The position numbers and the translations under genes were made by a program. Source: Pseudomonadota bacterium (GTDB lineage: Bacteria > Pseudomonadota > Alphaproteobacteria > Rhizobiales > Rhizobiaceae). Taken from it: a DNA stretch of 6,194 bases. Below the pieces are notes generated by a model. It made no database searches. It was not told the origin of the DNA and was given only the letters and a program-made list of their open reading frames with translations. The stretch lies in the NCBI GenBank assembly GCA_023433855.1, contig JAEYTV010000416.1:1-6194 (forward strand), in the 5' to 3' direction. Shown here piece by piece: positions 1-5,921 of this stretch (position 1 is its first letter; each line of letters starts with the position of its first letter).

Positions 1-21
1 GTCTGCCTGTTTGGAAGAGGG

Positions 22-45
22 GACCGGGACGCGCGCGTCCCGGTC
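22..45 (-). terminator. Likely rho-independent-type terminator of the ABC importer operon
   Basis: A perfect 24-base palindrome begins six bases after the stop codon of the substrate-binding protein gene. Its half-site is GACCGGGACGCG, and it can fold as a 10-bp GC-rich stem with a 4-base CGCG loop. On the minus strand it is followed by a pyrimidine-rich CCCTCTTCC rather than a clean T tract. It may therefore be an imperfect intrinsic terminator, or a 3'-end stabilising hairpin. The perfect symmetry means it could act on both strands, but any gene to its left lies outside the window. Confidence 0.6.
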
Positions 46-51
46 ATGACG

Positions 52-1008
52 TTAGTTGGCTTCGAAGGCCAGCGGAGCTACGAGCTCGGCCTTGATGTCG
101 ATTGCGTTCGCCTTCTGCAGCATGCCCGCCTCGATCATGAAATCTTGATCAGCGGTGAGGTTGGCGATGTCATCTTCGGTCATCGTCGGCGTGAAGTCGT
201 ATAGCGGCATCTGGGCCCTGGCATCATCGATCGAGATCTTCTGTTCCTCAGCCGCGATGGCAAGCGCTTCTTCCGGGTTTTCCTTCATGAACGCGAGCGC
301 CTTGTTGTGAGCCTGGAAATAGGCCCGCACGAGGTCGGGGTGCTTGTCGAGAAAATCGGCACGCGTGGCGATGACAGTCGTCGGCTTGATGAGGCCTTCA
401 CCGCTCGCCATCGCCTTGCCACCGGCTTTCTCGACTGCGACGGCATTGGCGCCGGCAAGGGTCGCGACATCCACCTGGCCGCTGAGAAGGGCTGCTCGCG
501 CGGTCGGCAGATCCATGTTGATATACTCCACGTCCTTCAGCGTGAGGCCTTCCTTGGCGAGTGCGGCGACCAATAGCTGGTTCAGCACAGTACCCTTCGG
601 CCCGGCGATCTTCTTGCCCTTGAGTTCCCCGAGCGTCGCCGGTCCGTCGCTGCGGGTCATCAGGAAATAGGCCTTCGGCGAGCGGGCATAAGCAGCGACG
701 ATCTTCAAGTCGACACCGTTCGCCTTCGCCAAGATCGCGGATGTGCCGCCCAGGACGCTTGCGATATCGATTTCGCCAGCCGCGATGGCCTGGGTCTGCT
801 GCGCTCCCGAGGTAATCTCGGGGTTCTCGACTTTGATGCCCTTGGCTGCAAATGCCTCATCGAGGAAACCCTTCTTGCGCATAACAATGGAAGGCACGTT
901 GAAGGGAGCTGTGACATAGGTGATGCGAACGCTGGCAGGTTGCTCGGCGCTCATGGCGGGCGAAGCCACAAGGGCAAAGGCCAAGGCGAGATTGCGGATC
1001 AGTTTCAA
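52..1008 (-). CDS. ABC transporter periplasmic substrate-binding protein, NitT/TauT (NMT1/SsuA-like) family
   Basis: This 318-residue protein is the ligand receptor of the importer encoded by this operon. A Sec signal peptide is visible: basic start MKLIRN, hydrophobic core at about 6-17, and probable cleavage after AMS (residue 20) or the next Ala. There is no lipobox Cys, so the mature protein should be soluble in the periplasm. The mature part has the family pattern: an opening beta strand (VRITYV), 'GFLDEAFAAKGI' (47-58), the 'AIAAGEIDIA' segment (74-83), a 'GELKGKKIAGPKGT' strand-loop (127-140) and 'SGQVDVA' (176-182). The start is TTG at 1006-1008, overlapping the ATPase stop as TTGA, with AGGAG (1017-1021) eight bases upstream. 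The start is firm because it begins the signal peptide. Relatives bind nitrate, sulfonates, taurine or thiamine-type pyrimidines; the sequence does not say which applies here. Confidence 0.93.
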   Translation of the reverse strand: MKLIRNLALAFALVASPAMSAEQPASVRITYVTAPFNVPSIVMRKKGFLDEAFAAKGIKVENPEITSGAQQTQAIAAGEIDIASVLGGTSAILAKANGVDLKIVAAYARSPKAYFLMTRSDGPATLGELKGKKIAGPKGTVLNQLLVAALAKEGLTLKDVEYINMDLPTARAALLSGQVDVATLAGANAVAVEKAGGKAMASGEGLIKPTTVIATRADFLDKHPDLVRAYFQAHNKALAFMKENPEEALAIAAEEQKISIDDARAQMPLYDFTPTMTEDDIANLTADQDFMIEAGMLQKANAIDIKAELVAPLAFEAN

Positions 1009-1766
1009 AGTCGGTTCTCCTGAGTCGTGGTGGTGGAATCGGCGCGTGCCGGTGAAAGAAGCCGTGCGAGGATCGACCGGCGACAGACCGTTTCGTCATG
1101 CCCGGTGGGATCGCGAGGGTAGGGAAGGTTCACCTCTTCGCGGCCGACGACGCGGCCAGCAGAAAGCTCCACGACGCGCTGTCCCAGCACCACGGCTTCC
1201 TCGACGTCGTGAGTGACGAACACTACGGTCGCTTTGCGCTCTTGCCATAGTGCTACGAGCTCGTTCTGCATGCTGCGGCGGGTGAATGCATCCAGTGCCG
1301 CAAATGGCTCGTCCATCAGAAGCAGGTCCGGCTCCATGACGAGAGCGCGGGCTAGGGCGACACGCTGCGCCATACCCCCAGAAAGCTGGTTGGGGAACGC
1401 ATCGGCGAATTCGGCCATTCCCGTGACCTGCAGGATCGCGTCGACCCGCCTTGTGACCGCTGCATGATCGAGAGCTCTTCGGATCCCAAATGCGATGTTC
1501 TCAAAGACGTTGAGCCAGGGCATCAGCCGGGGCTCCTGGAAGACAACACCGATCCTGGGGGGTACGCCCCTGCTGTTACGGATCTCTCCGGCATCAGGGG
1601 AGGCAAGGCCGGCGAGGATGCGCAACAGGGTCGTCTTTCCGCAGCCGCTGCGACCGACGATGACCGTGAAGCTTCCGGGGGCGAACGACAGATCGATGTC
1701 AGCGAGCGCGGAGAACTCCTGGCCGGCCACGCGATAGCTCTTGCCGATCCCGATCAAATCAAGCAC
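1005..1766 (-). CDS. ABC transporter ATP-binding protein, NitT/TauT (SsuB/TauB-like) family
   Basis: This 253-residue ATPase would power the importer at the cytoplasmic membrane. With the GTG start, all motifs are present in order: Walker A GRSGCGKTT (38-46), Q-loop Gln77 in VVFQEPRLMPW, signature LSGGMAQR (128-135), Walker B LLLMDEP (148-154), D-loop ALDA (157-160) and switch His186 in FVTHD. The 'EPRLMPWLNVFENIAFG' stretch is typical of the nitrate/sulfonate/taurine group. I chose GTG at 1764-1766 because GGAG (1774-1777) sits seven bases upstream and the protein then begins directly at the first beta strand. A TTG at 1800-1802 would add 12 residues (HHGSHPTWRWR and so on) unlike the family N-terminus. 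The gene overlaps the permease by eight bases and its stop overlaps the binding-protein start by four, so translation is probably coupled. It appears fully functional. Confidence 0.95.
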   Translation of the reverse strand: MLDLIGIGKSYRVAGQEFSALADIDLSFAPGSFTVIVGRSGCGKTTLLRILAGLASPDAGEIRNSRGVPPRIGVVFQEPRLMPWLNVFENIAFGIRRALDHAAVTRRVDAILQVTGMAEFADAFPNQLSGGMAQRVALARALVMEPDLLLMDEPFAALDAFTRRSMQNELVALWQERKATVVFVTHDVEEAVVLGQRVVELSAGRVVGREEVNLPYPRDPTGHDETVCRRSILARLLSPARADSTTTTQENRL

Positions 1767-2547
1767 GCGCCATCTCCAGGTCGGATGCGAGCCATGGTGC
1801 AAGACGCTGACAGACGCGTTTCAGTAGAGAATCGGTCAAGAGACCGATCACACCGATCACCACGATGCCAGCGAGGACTATGTCGGTCCGGGCAAGATCC
1901 TGCGCGTCGGTGATCATGTAGCCGAGGCCGGCCGAGGAGGCGATCAGTTCGGCTCCCACGAGTGCTCGCCAGCTGTAGCCCAAGCCAATCCTGAGTCCGA
2001 TGATCAAAGCAGGAAGAGAGGAGGGAACAATGATGCGCCGAATAACCTCCTGTCGGCTGAAGCCGCAGACCATGCCAACCTCGATGAGCTTGGGGTCCAC
2101 CTGTGCGATACCGCCGCGCATGCCGAGGAAGATCGGGAAAAAGCAGGCCAGGACAATGATACCCACCTTCTGCGCCTCGCCGATGCCTAGCCACAGCATC
2201 AGGAGTGGCATGAGCGCCAGCGGCGGTATCTGACGAAGGAACTCCAGCAAGGGCTCCAGCAGCGCCCGTATCGTGCCGTTGACCGACATTGCGATGGCGA
2301 GAGGAATCGCAAGCAGGGCAGCCAGGAGGTAGCCGATACCGACCCGTTTGATGCTAGCAAGGATATGATGAAGGAGGTCGCCGGACGCTATGAGTTCATC
2401 CAGGGCGCTGACCACCTGCCGCGGGGACGGCAAAAGGAACGGATTGACGAGTCCGGCCGAAGAGACGCCCCACCAACCCATCATGCAGATGACGAAGCTG
2501 AAGAACGCAATGACTAAATGGAGCCGGCGGGGCATGCGAAAGTTCAC
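1759..2547 (-). CDS. ABC transporter permease, NitT/TauT (SsuC/TauC-like) family
   Basis: This 262-residue inner-membrane protein forms the channel of the importer and is the first gene of the operon. About six hydrophobic segments can be picked out: roughly 10-29, 70-89, 107-122, 126-144, 177-203 and 223-242. Between them lies the EAA-type cytoplasmic loop that docks on the ATPase (about 156-180, EVGMVCGFSRQEVIRRIIVP), with the conserved Gly and the final I..P. 'LPSPRQVV' near residue 39 and 'RIGLGYSWRALVGAE' near 186 are strong family marks. The start is GTG at 2545-2547. An ATG four codons later is an alternative, but neither has a well-spaced Shine-Dalgarno site: the nearest, GAGG at 2564-2567, is 16 bases away. 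An in-frame TGA at 2593-2595 rules out a much longer protein. Length is normal for the family. Confidence 0.94.
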   Translation of the reverse strand: MNFRMPRRLHLVIAFFSFVICMMGWWGVSSAGLVNPFLLPSPRQVVSALDELIASGDLLHHILASIKRVGIGYLLAALLAIPLAIAMSVNGTIRALLEPLLEFLRQIPPLALMPLLMLWLGIGEAQKVGIIVLACFFPIFLGMRGGIAQVDPKLIEVGMVCGFSRQEVIRRIIVPSSLPALIIGLRIGLGYSWRALVGAELIASSAGLGYMITDAQDLARTDIVLAGIVVIGVIGLLTDSLLKRVCQRLAPWLASDLEMARA

Positions 2548-2589
2548 AGTGGAAGTCGGGTGTCCTCTACCAAAAAAACCTTCCTTTGC

Positions 2590-2610
2590 AAGTCATATTA
2601 ATAATGACTT
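2590..2610. promoter_or_regulatory. Candidate operator: 7+7 bp inverted repeat upstream of the importer operon
   Basis: A perfect dyad has arms AAGTCAT and ATGACTT separated by an AT-only 7-base spacer, so half-site centres are 14 bases apart. It lies 43 bases upstream of the permease start and overlaps the region where a minus-strand promoter would be expected. The size and AT-rich spacer fit a binding site for a dimeric regulator. No regulator gene lies in the window, so its identity is unknown. Confidence 0.5.
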
Positions 2611-2619
2611 CTGAGTTAA

Positions 2620-2632
2620 TGAACCAGGTTCA
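2620..2632. promoter_or_regulatory. Candidate second operator: 13-base palindrome TGAACC-A-GGTTCA
   Basis: This is a perfect palindrome with 6-bp arms around a single central A. Its centre (2626) is 26 bases from the centre of the 2590-2610 dyad, about two and a half helical turns. The half-site sequence differs from the first dyad, so the two may bind different proteins. It lies upstream of the importer operon. The functional role is inferred from symmetry and position only. Confidence 0.4.
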
Positions 2633-2882
2633 ATTCCAAGACGAGTTTGATGTTGTAGAATATTACCTATGGTAGCGCTCCGCCTAACCTGCCTCACAGG
2701 CAATGCACCTTCTCCGGATTTGAGCCGGGACAGCGCTGCCAGGTGCCTGTCCGGGTGCAGGCCGGCACGACAACTACGACGGCTCGGCCAGACGATGGGC
2801 TTTGTCATAGATCGTCTCCAGTAGATTCTGGCGAGCGAAACACGCTATACGGCTCTGCACGGGGAGGAACCTTTAACCCGTG

Positions 2883-2910
2883 CCGGCATTACGGCCCTGC
2901 CGGAAGGGAG
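2883..2910 (+). promoter_or_regulatory. Leader hairpin abutting the ribosome binding site of the RibD-like gene
   Basis: CCGGCA (2883-2888) can pair perfectly with TGCCGG (2898-2903) around a 9-base loop. The stem ends directly against the purine-rich Shine-Dalgarno AAGGGAG (2904-2910), which lies four bases before the ATG at 2915. The binding site confirms the chosen start. The hairpin could tune ribosome access, but it leaves most of the site single-stranded, so strong repression is not implied. Confidence 0.45.
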
Positions 2911-2914
2911 CAAC

Positions 2915-3730
2915 ATGCGACCAGTGAAGATCACGAACGAACTGTGGGAGCATCTGCTTGCGCTTCGTGAAGCGGCAACGCCTCCGGCGATGAGATATGA
3001 CCCATGCATGTCGCTCTACGCACCGATTGCGGCCCGAAGCGGTCCTTTCGTCATGGCTCAGGTCGGGCAGTCGCTGGATGGTCGCGTGGCGACGCCGACC
3101 GGTGACGCCCAGGACGTCTCCGGCAGCGATGGTATCGCCCACCTCCACCGGTGCCGGGCATTGGTGGATGCCGTGATCGTCGGCGTCGGCACCGTTGTCG
3201 CCGATGATCCCAGCCTTTCCGTACGTTTCGTGCGTGGACGCAGCCCGGTCCGGGTCGTGATTGACTGCAACGGGCGGATGCCGCAGACCGCGAAGATGTT
3301 GCATGATGGGGGGATGCCCACCTTGGTCGTTCAGGCCGCTGATGTGCCTCCTACCCAGGAATGCGGTGACGTCATTAGGTTGCCTCGTCAGCAGGATGGC
3401 GGGCTGTCGCCTTACGACATCCTGCATGCGCTCGCAGGGCGCGGCCTCGCGACAGTTCTGGTCGAAGGTGGGGCGAATACGATTTCGCGCTTCATCGACG
3501 CCAACCTGATTGACCGGCTGCATGTTTGCATATCTCCGGTTATCATCGGTTCAGGCCCGACGGGTATAGTGCTGCCACCGATCCGGGGACTCTCCGAGGC
3601 CCGGCGGCCGGCGGTTGATGTCTATGATATAGGGACCGATATCGTCTTTGACTGCAATCTGCGGGCAGAGGCGACCTTGAAGCGGCTTTCAGGAGTAGGC
3701 GAGGATGTCCTGATGGCCGATCCGGCATAG
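2915..3730 (+). CDS. RibD C-terminal-domain (DHFR-like) pyrimidine reductase family protein, no deaminase domain
   Basis: This 271-residue protein matches the reductase domain of RibD, which in riboflavin synthesis uses NADPH to reduce the ribose of 5-amino-6-(5-phosphoribosylamino)uracil. Family marks are SLDGR (53-57), a 'DAVIVGVGTVVADDPSLSV' core (85-103), 'PVRVVID' (111-117) and the nucleotide-binding glycine segment 'VLVEGGANTISRF' (181-193), followed by 'LIDRLHVCISPVIIGSG' (198-214). The N-terminal zinc deaminase domain of bifunctional RibD is absent. In its place are about 43 residues beginning with a helix-like RPVKITNELWEHLLALREA. The usual Lys before SLDG appears as Gln (AQVGQSLDGR). 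Standing alone beside a glycosyltransferase, a methyltransferase and a PTPS-fold protein, it is probably a pathway-specific reductase rather than the housekeeping riboflavin enzyme. The last 14 codons or so run across the end of the convergent methyltransferase gene. The substrate is unknown. Confidence 0.88.
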   Translation: MRPVKITNELWEHLLALREAATPPAMRYDPCMSLYAPIAARSGPFVMAQVGQSLDGRVATPTGDAQDVSGSDGIAHLHRCRALVDAVIVGVGTVVADDPSLSVRFVRGRSPVRVVIDCNGRMPQTAKMLHDGGMPTLVVQAADVPPTQECGDVIRLPRQQDGGLSPYDILHALAGRGLATVLVEGGANTISRFIDANLIDRLHVCISPVIIGSGPTGIVLPPIRGLSEARRPAVDVYDIGTDIVFDCNLRAEATLKRLSGVGEDVLMADPA

Positions 3731-4474
3731 ACTGTCCTCGCGCGTCATCACGCGGTAGCGAAAGCCAGTCCATTCCGCCACTGCATCCTCATCGAGCTCG
3801 CCATGTTCACTTACAGCTTTCGCTACGCCATCCAGAAGACGATGCTGCAGCCTGATGTCCGCGCAGGTGAGTAACCACGGCGAGGACTCAACCCGAACCT
3901 CGTAGCCGGATCCTCTCAAGTGCCGTGCCAAGGTCTTCCAGGCCATCGGCCCAAGTGCGGCTCCAAGACCCTTGTCCCCCAACTGATGGGCATTGAACGC
4001 TGCCGTGATGGCTTGATCGAGAGGGTGCGGCTCGGACCAGACCATCTCGCCGTCATAGTTCAGCGGTGCATAAAGCGAAACACGCGCCCCTGACAGGCTT
4101 TGCACGAGGCGCCTGACGAAGTCCTCCGAACAGAGGTCGAACAGCGCCGACGCGGTTACCAGCCCGACATCGGTCAGCGGTAATGCCTCGACATCATTGA
4201 CATCGCCCTCGATGAGCTCGACGTCTTCTCCGTGATGGCGACGCGCTTCGTCGAGGAGGGCCCTGTCGGAATCGACAAGCCGCCAGCGAGGCCGTCCTGT
4301 AACCAGAGGCGCAAGCCGTCGATAGGACGAGCCTGTCCCGCAACCGATATCCAGGATGGCGTCAGCGGACATCTCGGCGGCAATCTCCACCGCGCCCGTG
4401 AGCAGGAGGGGACTCAGGGAACGGGCATCCACCGGCTCACGGAGCGCGAGCCACGTCTTGTCGAATCCCGTCAC
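3689..4474 (-). CDS. Class I SAM-dependent methyltransferase
   Basis: This 261-residue protein has a Rossmann-type SAM-binding fold. Motif I is ILDIGCGTGSS (40-50), the acidic residue closing strand 2 is in RWRLVDSD (64-70), and EGDVNDVEALP (89-99) plus VTASALFDLCSEDFV (106-120) match motifs II-III and the post-motif helix. The C-terminal half ('LYAPLNYDGEMVWSEPHPLD', 134-153, and following) is a substrate domain I do not recognise beyond this family. It is the last gene of the minus-strand operon. Its GTG start at 4472-4474 overlaps the glycosyltransferase stop as GTGA, with GGAG eight bases upstream. Its 3' end overlaps the convergent RibD-like gene by 42 bases. The likely role is methylation of the small molecule made by this cluster; the acceptor atom cannot be predicted. 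Confidence 0.9.
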   Translation of the reverse strand: MTGFDKTWLALREPVDARSLSPLLLTGAVEIAAEMSADAILDIGCGTGSSYRRLAPLVTGRPRWRLVDSDRALLDEARRHHGEDVELIEGDVNDVEALPLTDVGLVTASALFDLCSEDFVRRLVQSLSGARVSLYAPLNYDGEMVWSEPHPLDQAITAAFNAHQLGDKGLGAALGPMAWKTLARHLRGSGYEVRVESSPWLLTCADIRLQHRLLDGVAKAVSEHGELDEDAVAEWTGFRYRVMTREDSLCRIGHQDILAYS

Positions 4475-5514
4475 CGTACGGACTCCAGAGCCGCCGATAT
4501 GATCGAGCCTGTCTGCTGCCAGGAAGGCAGCTTCGCTCCCGCAACCGCGGCCGCCCGTGCCATTGCAGCGCGAGTTTCAGGTTCGGTGAGCAGTGTGCGC
4601 AAGGCGCCGGCAAAAGCGTCCGGATCATCCGGGGAAACGAGGAGGCCCGCTCCCTCCGGCACCACCTCTGGCACTGCGCCTGCCGCACAGCCAACGATCG
4701 GAAGCCCCTGTGCCAACGCTTCCGCAAATACCATGCCGTAGCCTTCGTAGCGGCTCGCGAGCGCGAACAGATCCGCCTGCGCGAATTCTCTCCCGATCTC
4801 TGTGACTTCGCCCACCAAGTGGATTCTGTCCGAAAGGCCGCGGGCGACAATCTGCTGCTCCAGTTCCCGGGTCACACCGGGGTCCAGGGTCCTGCTTCCA
4901 ACCACGCGGCAGGTCCACGCCAAGTCGCGCAGCTCGTCCAGTGCCGCGATCAGTACGTCATGTCCCTTGCGGCGCGTCAGTGTACCGATGCTGAGGATCG
5001 TCGGGACGTCGCCGTGGGCGATCGGTGCCCCAGCGCGATCGACTCCAGGCAGTGCTACGGTGATCTTGTGCCTCGGAACGGCGTAGTTGGCCACCAGTTC
5101 CGCCGCTGTGGCATGCGAGGTCACAATGATGCCGCGAGCATGAATGAGCGCCGCTTTTTCTCGTGCCGCCAGCCGGTCACGCCGGTCTGCTGCTAGACCG
5201 GTCTCCAGTGCCAGCGGATGATGCACCAGGGCAATGATCCTCAGGCGCCTTGCCTCGCGACCTGCCCATTCGTCGAGAACCCCGAAGGCTAGCCCGTCGA
5301 TCAGGACTAGGCTGTCGTCGGCCAATCGGGAGAGAATGCGGGCGGCGTTCTCAAGCGTAGCGGGCGTCGGGTCCGGGAAGCCGTCGCCGACCGACGCCAG
5401 CCGAACGCTCCAGCCGAGATCAGCAAGGGCGGCCGCAACGCACCGGTCATATCGGTAGCCCCCGGTAAGGGTCTCTATCCGCCCCGGATAGGCGAAAAAC
5501 AACTCCCGGCTCAC
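4471..5514 (-). CDS. GT-B glycosyltransferase, family 4 (GT4, glycosyl transferase group 1)
   Basis: This 347-residue retaining-type glycosyltransferase has the two-domain GT-B layout. The N-terminal acceptor domain has a Gly-rich loop (TLTGGYRYDR, 15-24) and 'LVHHPLALETGL' (96-107). The C-terminal sugar-nucleotide domain starts near SIGTLTRRKGHDVLI (175-189), which carries the Arg/Lys residues that bind the diphosphate. It then has 'IHLVGEV' (231-237) and the EX7E signature with Glu257 and Glu265 in EGYGMVFAEALAQGLPIVG. There are no membrane segments or signal peptide, so it should be cytoplasmic or peripheral. The GTG start at 5512-5514 overlaps the upstream stop as GTGA, with GAGG seven bases before it. 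Neighbours are not LPS or capsule genes, so a small-molecule acceptor is more likely than a surface polysaccharide. The sugar donor is unknown. Confidence 0.92.
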   Translation of the reverse strand: MSRELFFAYPGRIETLTGGYRYDRCVAAALADLGWSVRLASVGDGFPDPTPATLENAARILSRLADDSLVLIDGLAFGVLDEWAGREARRLRIIALVHHPLALETGLAADRRDRLAAREKAALIHARGIIVTSHATAAELVANYAVPRHKITVALPGVDRAGAPIAHGDVPTILSIGTLTRRKGHDVLIAALDELRDLAWTCRVVGSRTLDPGVTRELEQQIVARGLSDRIHLVGEVTEIGREFAQADLFALASRYEGYGMVFAEALAQGLPIVGCAAGAVPEVVPEGAGLLVSPDDPDAFAGALRTLLTEPETRAAMARAAAVAGAKLPSWQQTGSIISAALESVR

Positions 5515-5909
5515 AGATCGGCCTCGTACCAGGCGCGGGCTACATGCGATTCGTGCAGGGTGATCCTGAGCTTGCGCAAACGGCTGCCTCCTTCACCGAG
5601 CCTCCCGGCGGCGATTGCCCCTGCGACCTCATCATGGACGTGTTTGGCCAGGAATTCGGTCGTCGTGACCTTCCCCTTGAAGGTGCCGATCTCGTCGAGG
5701 TTCTGGTAATTCAAAGGCTCGAGAACGCGCTTCAAGATTTGCGTGGCAAGGCCGATGTCGATCACCAGTCCGTCCTCATCGAGGCCTTCGGCAAAGAAAG
5801 CTGCGTCCACGGTGAAGGTCGCACCATGCAGACCCCGGGCGGAGCCGAAAGCGGGCCGGTCGAGGCTGTGCGCAATCATGATGTGGTCGCGAACTTCAAC
5901 AGCGAACAT
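5511..5909 (-). CDS. Divergent 6-pyruvoyl-tetrahydropterin synthase (PTPS/QueD)-fold protein, catalytic residues replaced
   Basis: This 132-residue protein has the T-fold layout of PTPS/QueD: IAHSL (12-16) for the first zinc His, LHGATFTVDAAF (27-38) for the HGH strand, DGLVIDIG (46-53), LNYQNLDEI (66-74), TTTEFLAKHV (82-91) and the C-terminal LHES (118-121). Compared with E. coli QueD from memory, only two zinc histidines remain (His14, His28), the third being Ala30. The catalytic Cys four residues before His28 is Ala24. The Asp-His pair of the LDHHYLN motif is Asn67-Tyr68. Glu85 of the PTxE-like motif and Glu120, the pterin-anchoring position, are kept, so a pterin-like ring may still bind. 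The ATG at 5907-5909 has AAGGA eight bases upstream. It starts 12 bases after the dehydrogenase stop and its own stop overlaps the glycosyltransferase start. Canonical pterin or queuosine chemistry is doubtful. Confidence 0.85.
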   Translation of the reverse strand: MFAVEVRDHIMIAHSLDRPAFGSARGLHGATFTVDAAFFAEGLDEDGLVIDIGLATQILKRVLEPLNYQNLDEIGTFKGKVTTTEFLAKHVHDEVAGAIAAGRLGEGGSRLRKLRITLHESHVARAWYEADL

Positions 5910-5921
5910 GGGAGGGGTCCT

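Larger units (their letters stand above)
2548..2914. other. Divergent intergenic region between the importer operon and the RibD-like gene
   Basis: These 367 bases separate genes transcribed away from each other, so they should contain both promoters. The importer-proximal part (about 2572-2670) is AT-rich, unlike its surroundings, and contains an A7 run (2572-2578) and the two dyads listed separately. On the minus strand a weak promoter-like pair, TTCATT and TAATAT with 17-base spacing, lies in the same stretch; its match to sigma-70 consensus is poor. The other half is GC-rich. It holds an imperfect hairpin whose core GGACAG (2728-2733) pairs with CTGTCC (2747-2752). A possible -35 TTGTCA (2802-2807) for the plus-strand gene lacks a convincing -10. 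A 71-codon minus-strand reading frame (2593-2808) has a good ribosome binding site but no recognisable family. No FMN, TPP or preQ1 riboswitch pattern was recognised on either strand. Confidence 0.7.

Noticed and set aside
1767..1802. Longer ATPase starting at the TTG of 1800-1802
   Set aside because: The added residues do not resemble the family N-terminus, while the GTG at 1764-1766 has a well-spaced GGAG and starts at the first beta strand.
1754..2194. 146-codon minus-strand open frame inside the permease gene
   Set aside because: It lies out of frame within the permease, whose membrane segments and EAA loop are clear; the alternative translation is Arg/His-rich and unlike any protein.
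2572..2610. Attenuator made of the 2590-2610 dyad followed by the T7 run on the minus strand
   Set aside because: The stem is AT-rich and short, and the T run lies 11 bases beyond it, too far for an intrinsic terminator.
2560..2914. FMN, TPP or preQ1 riboswitch upstream of the RibD-like gene or the importer
   Set aside because: The conserved boxes I would expect, such as the repeated GTGAAATTCC-type FMN segments or the thi-box CTGAGA and CCTGATCTGG-like segments, are absent on both strands.
2873..3523. 216-codon minus-strand open frame opposite the RibD-like gene
   Set aside because: It is antisense to a well-supported enzyme, reads as low-complexity His/Arg-rich sequence with no family features, and is typical of GC-rich shadow frames.
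4232..4741. 169-codon plus-strand open frame across the methyltransferase-glycosyltransferase junction
   Set aside because: It is opposite two genes with clear catalytic motifs, and its Ala/Ser/Arg-rich translation has no recognisable domain.
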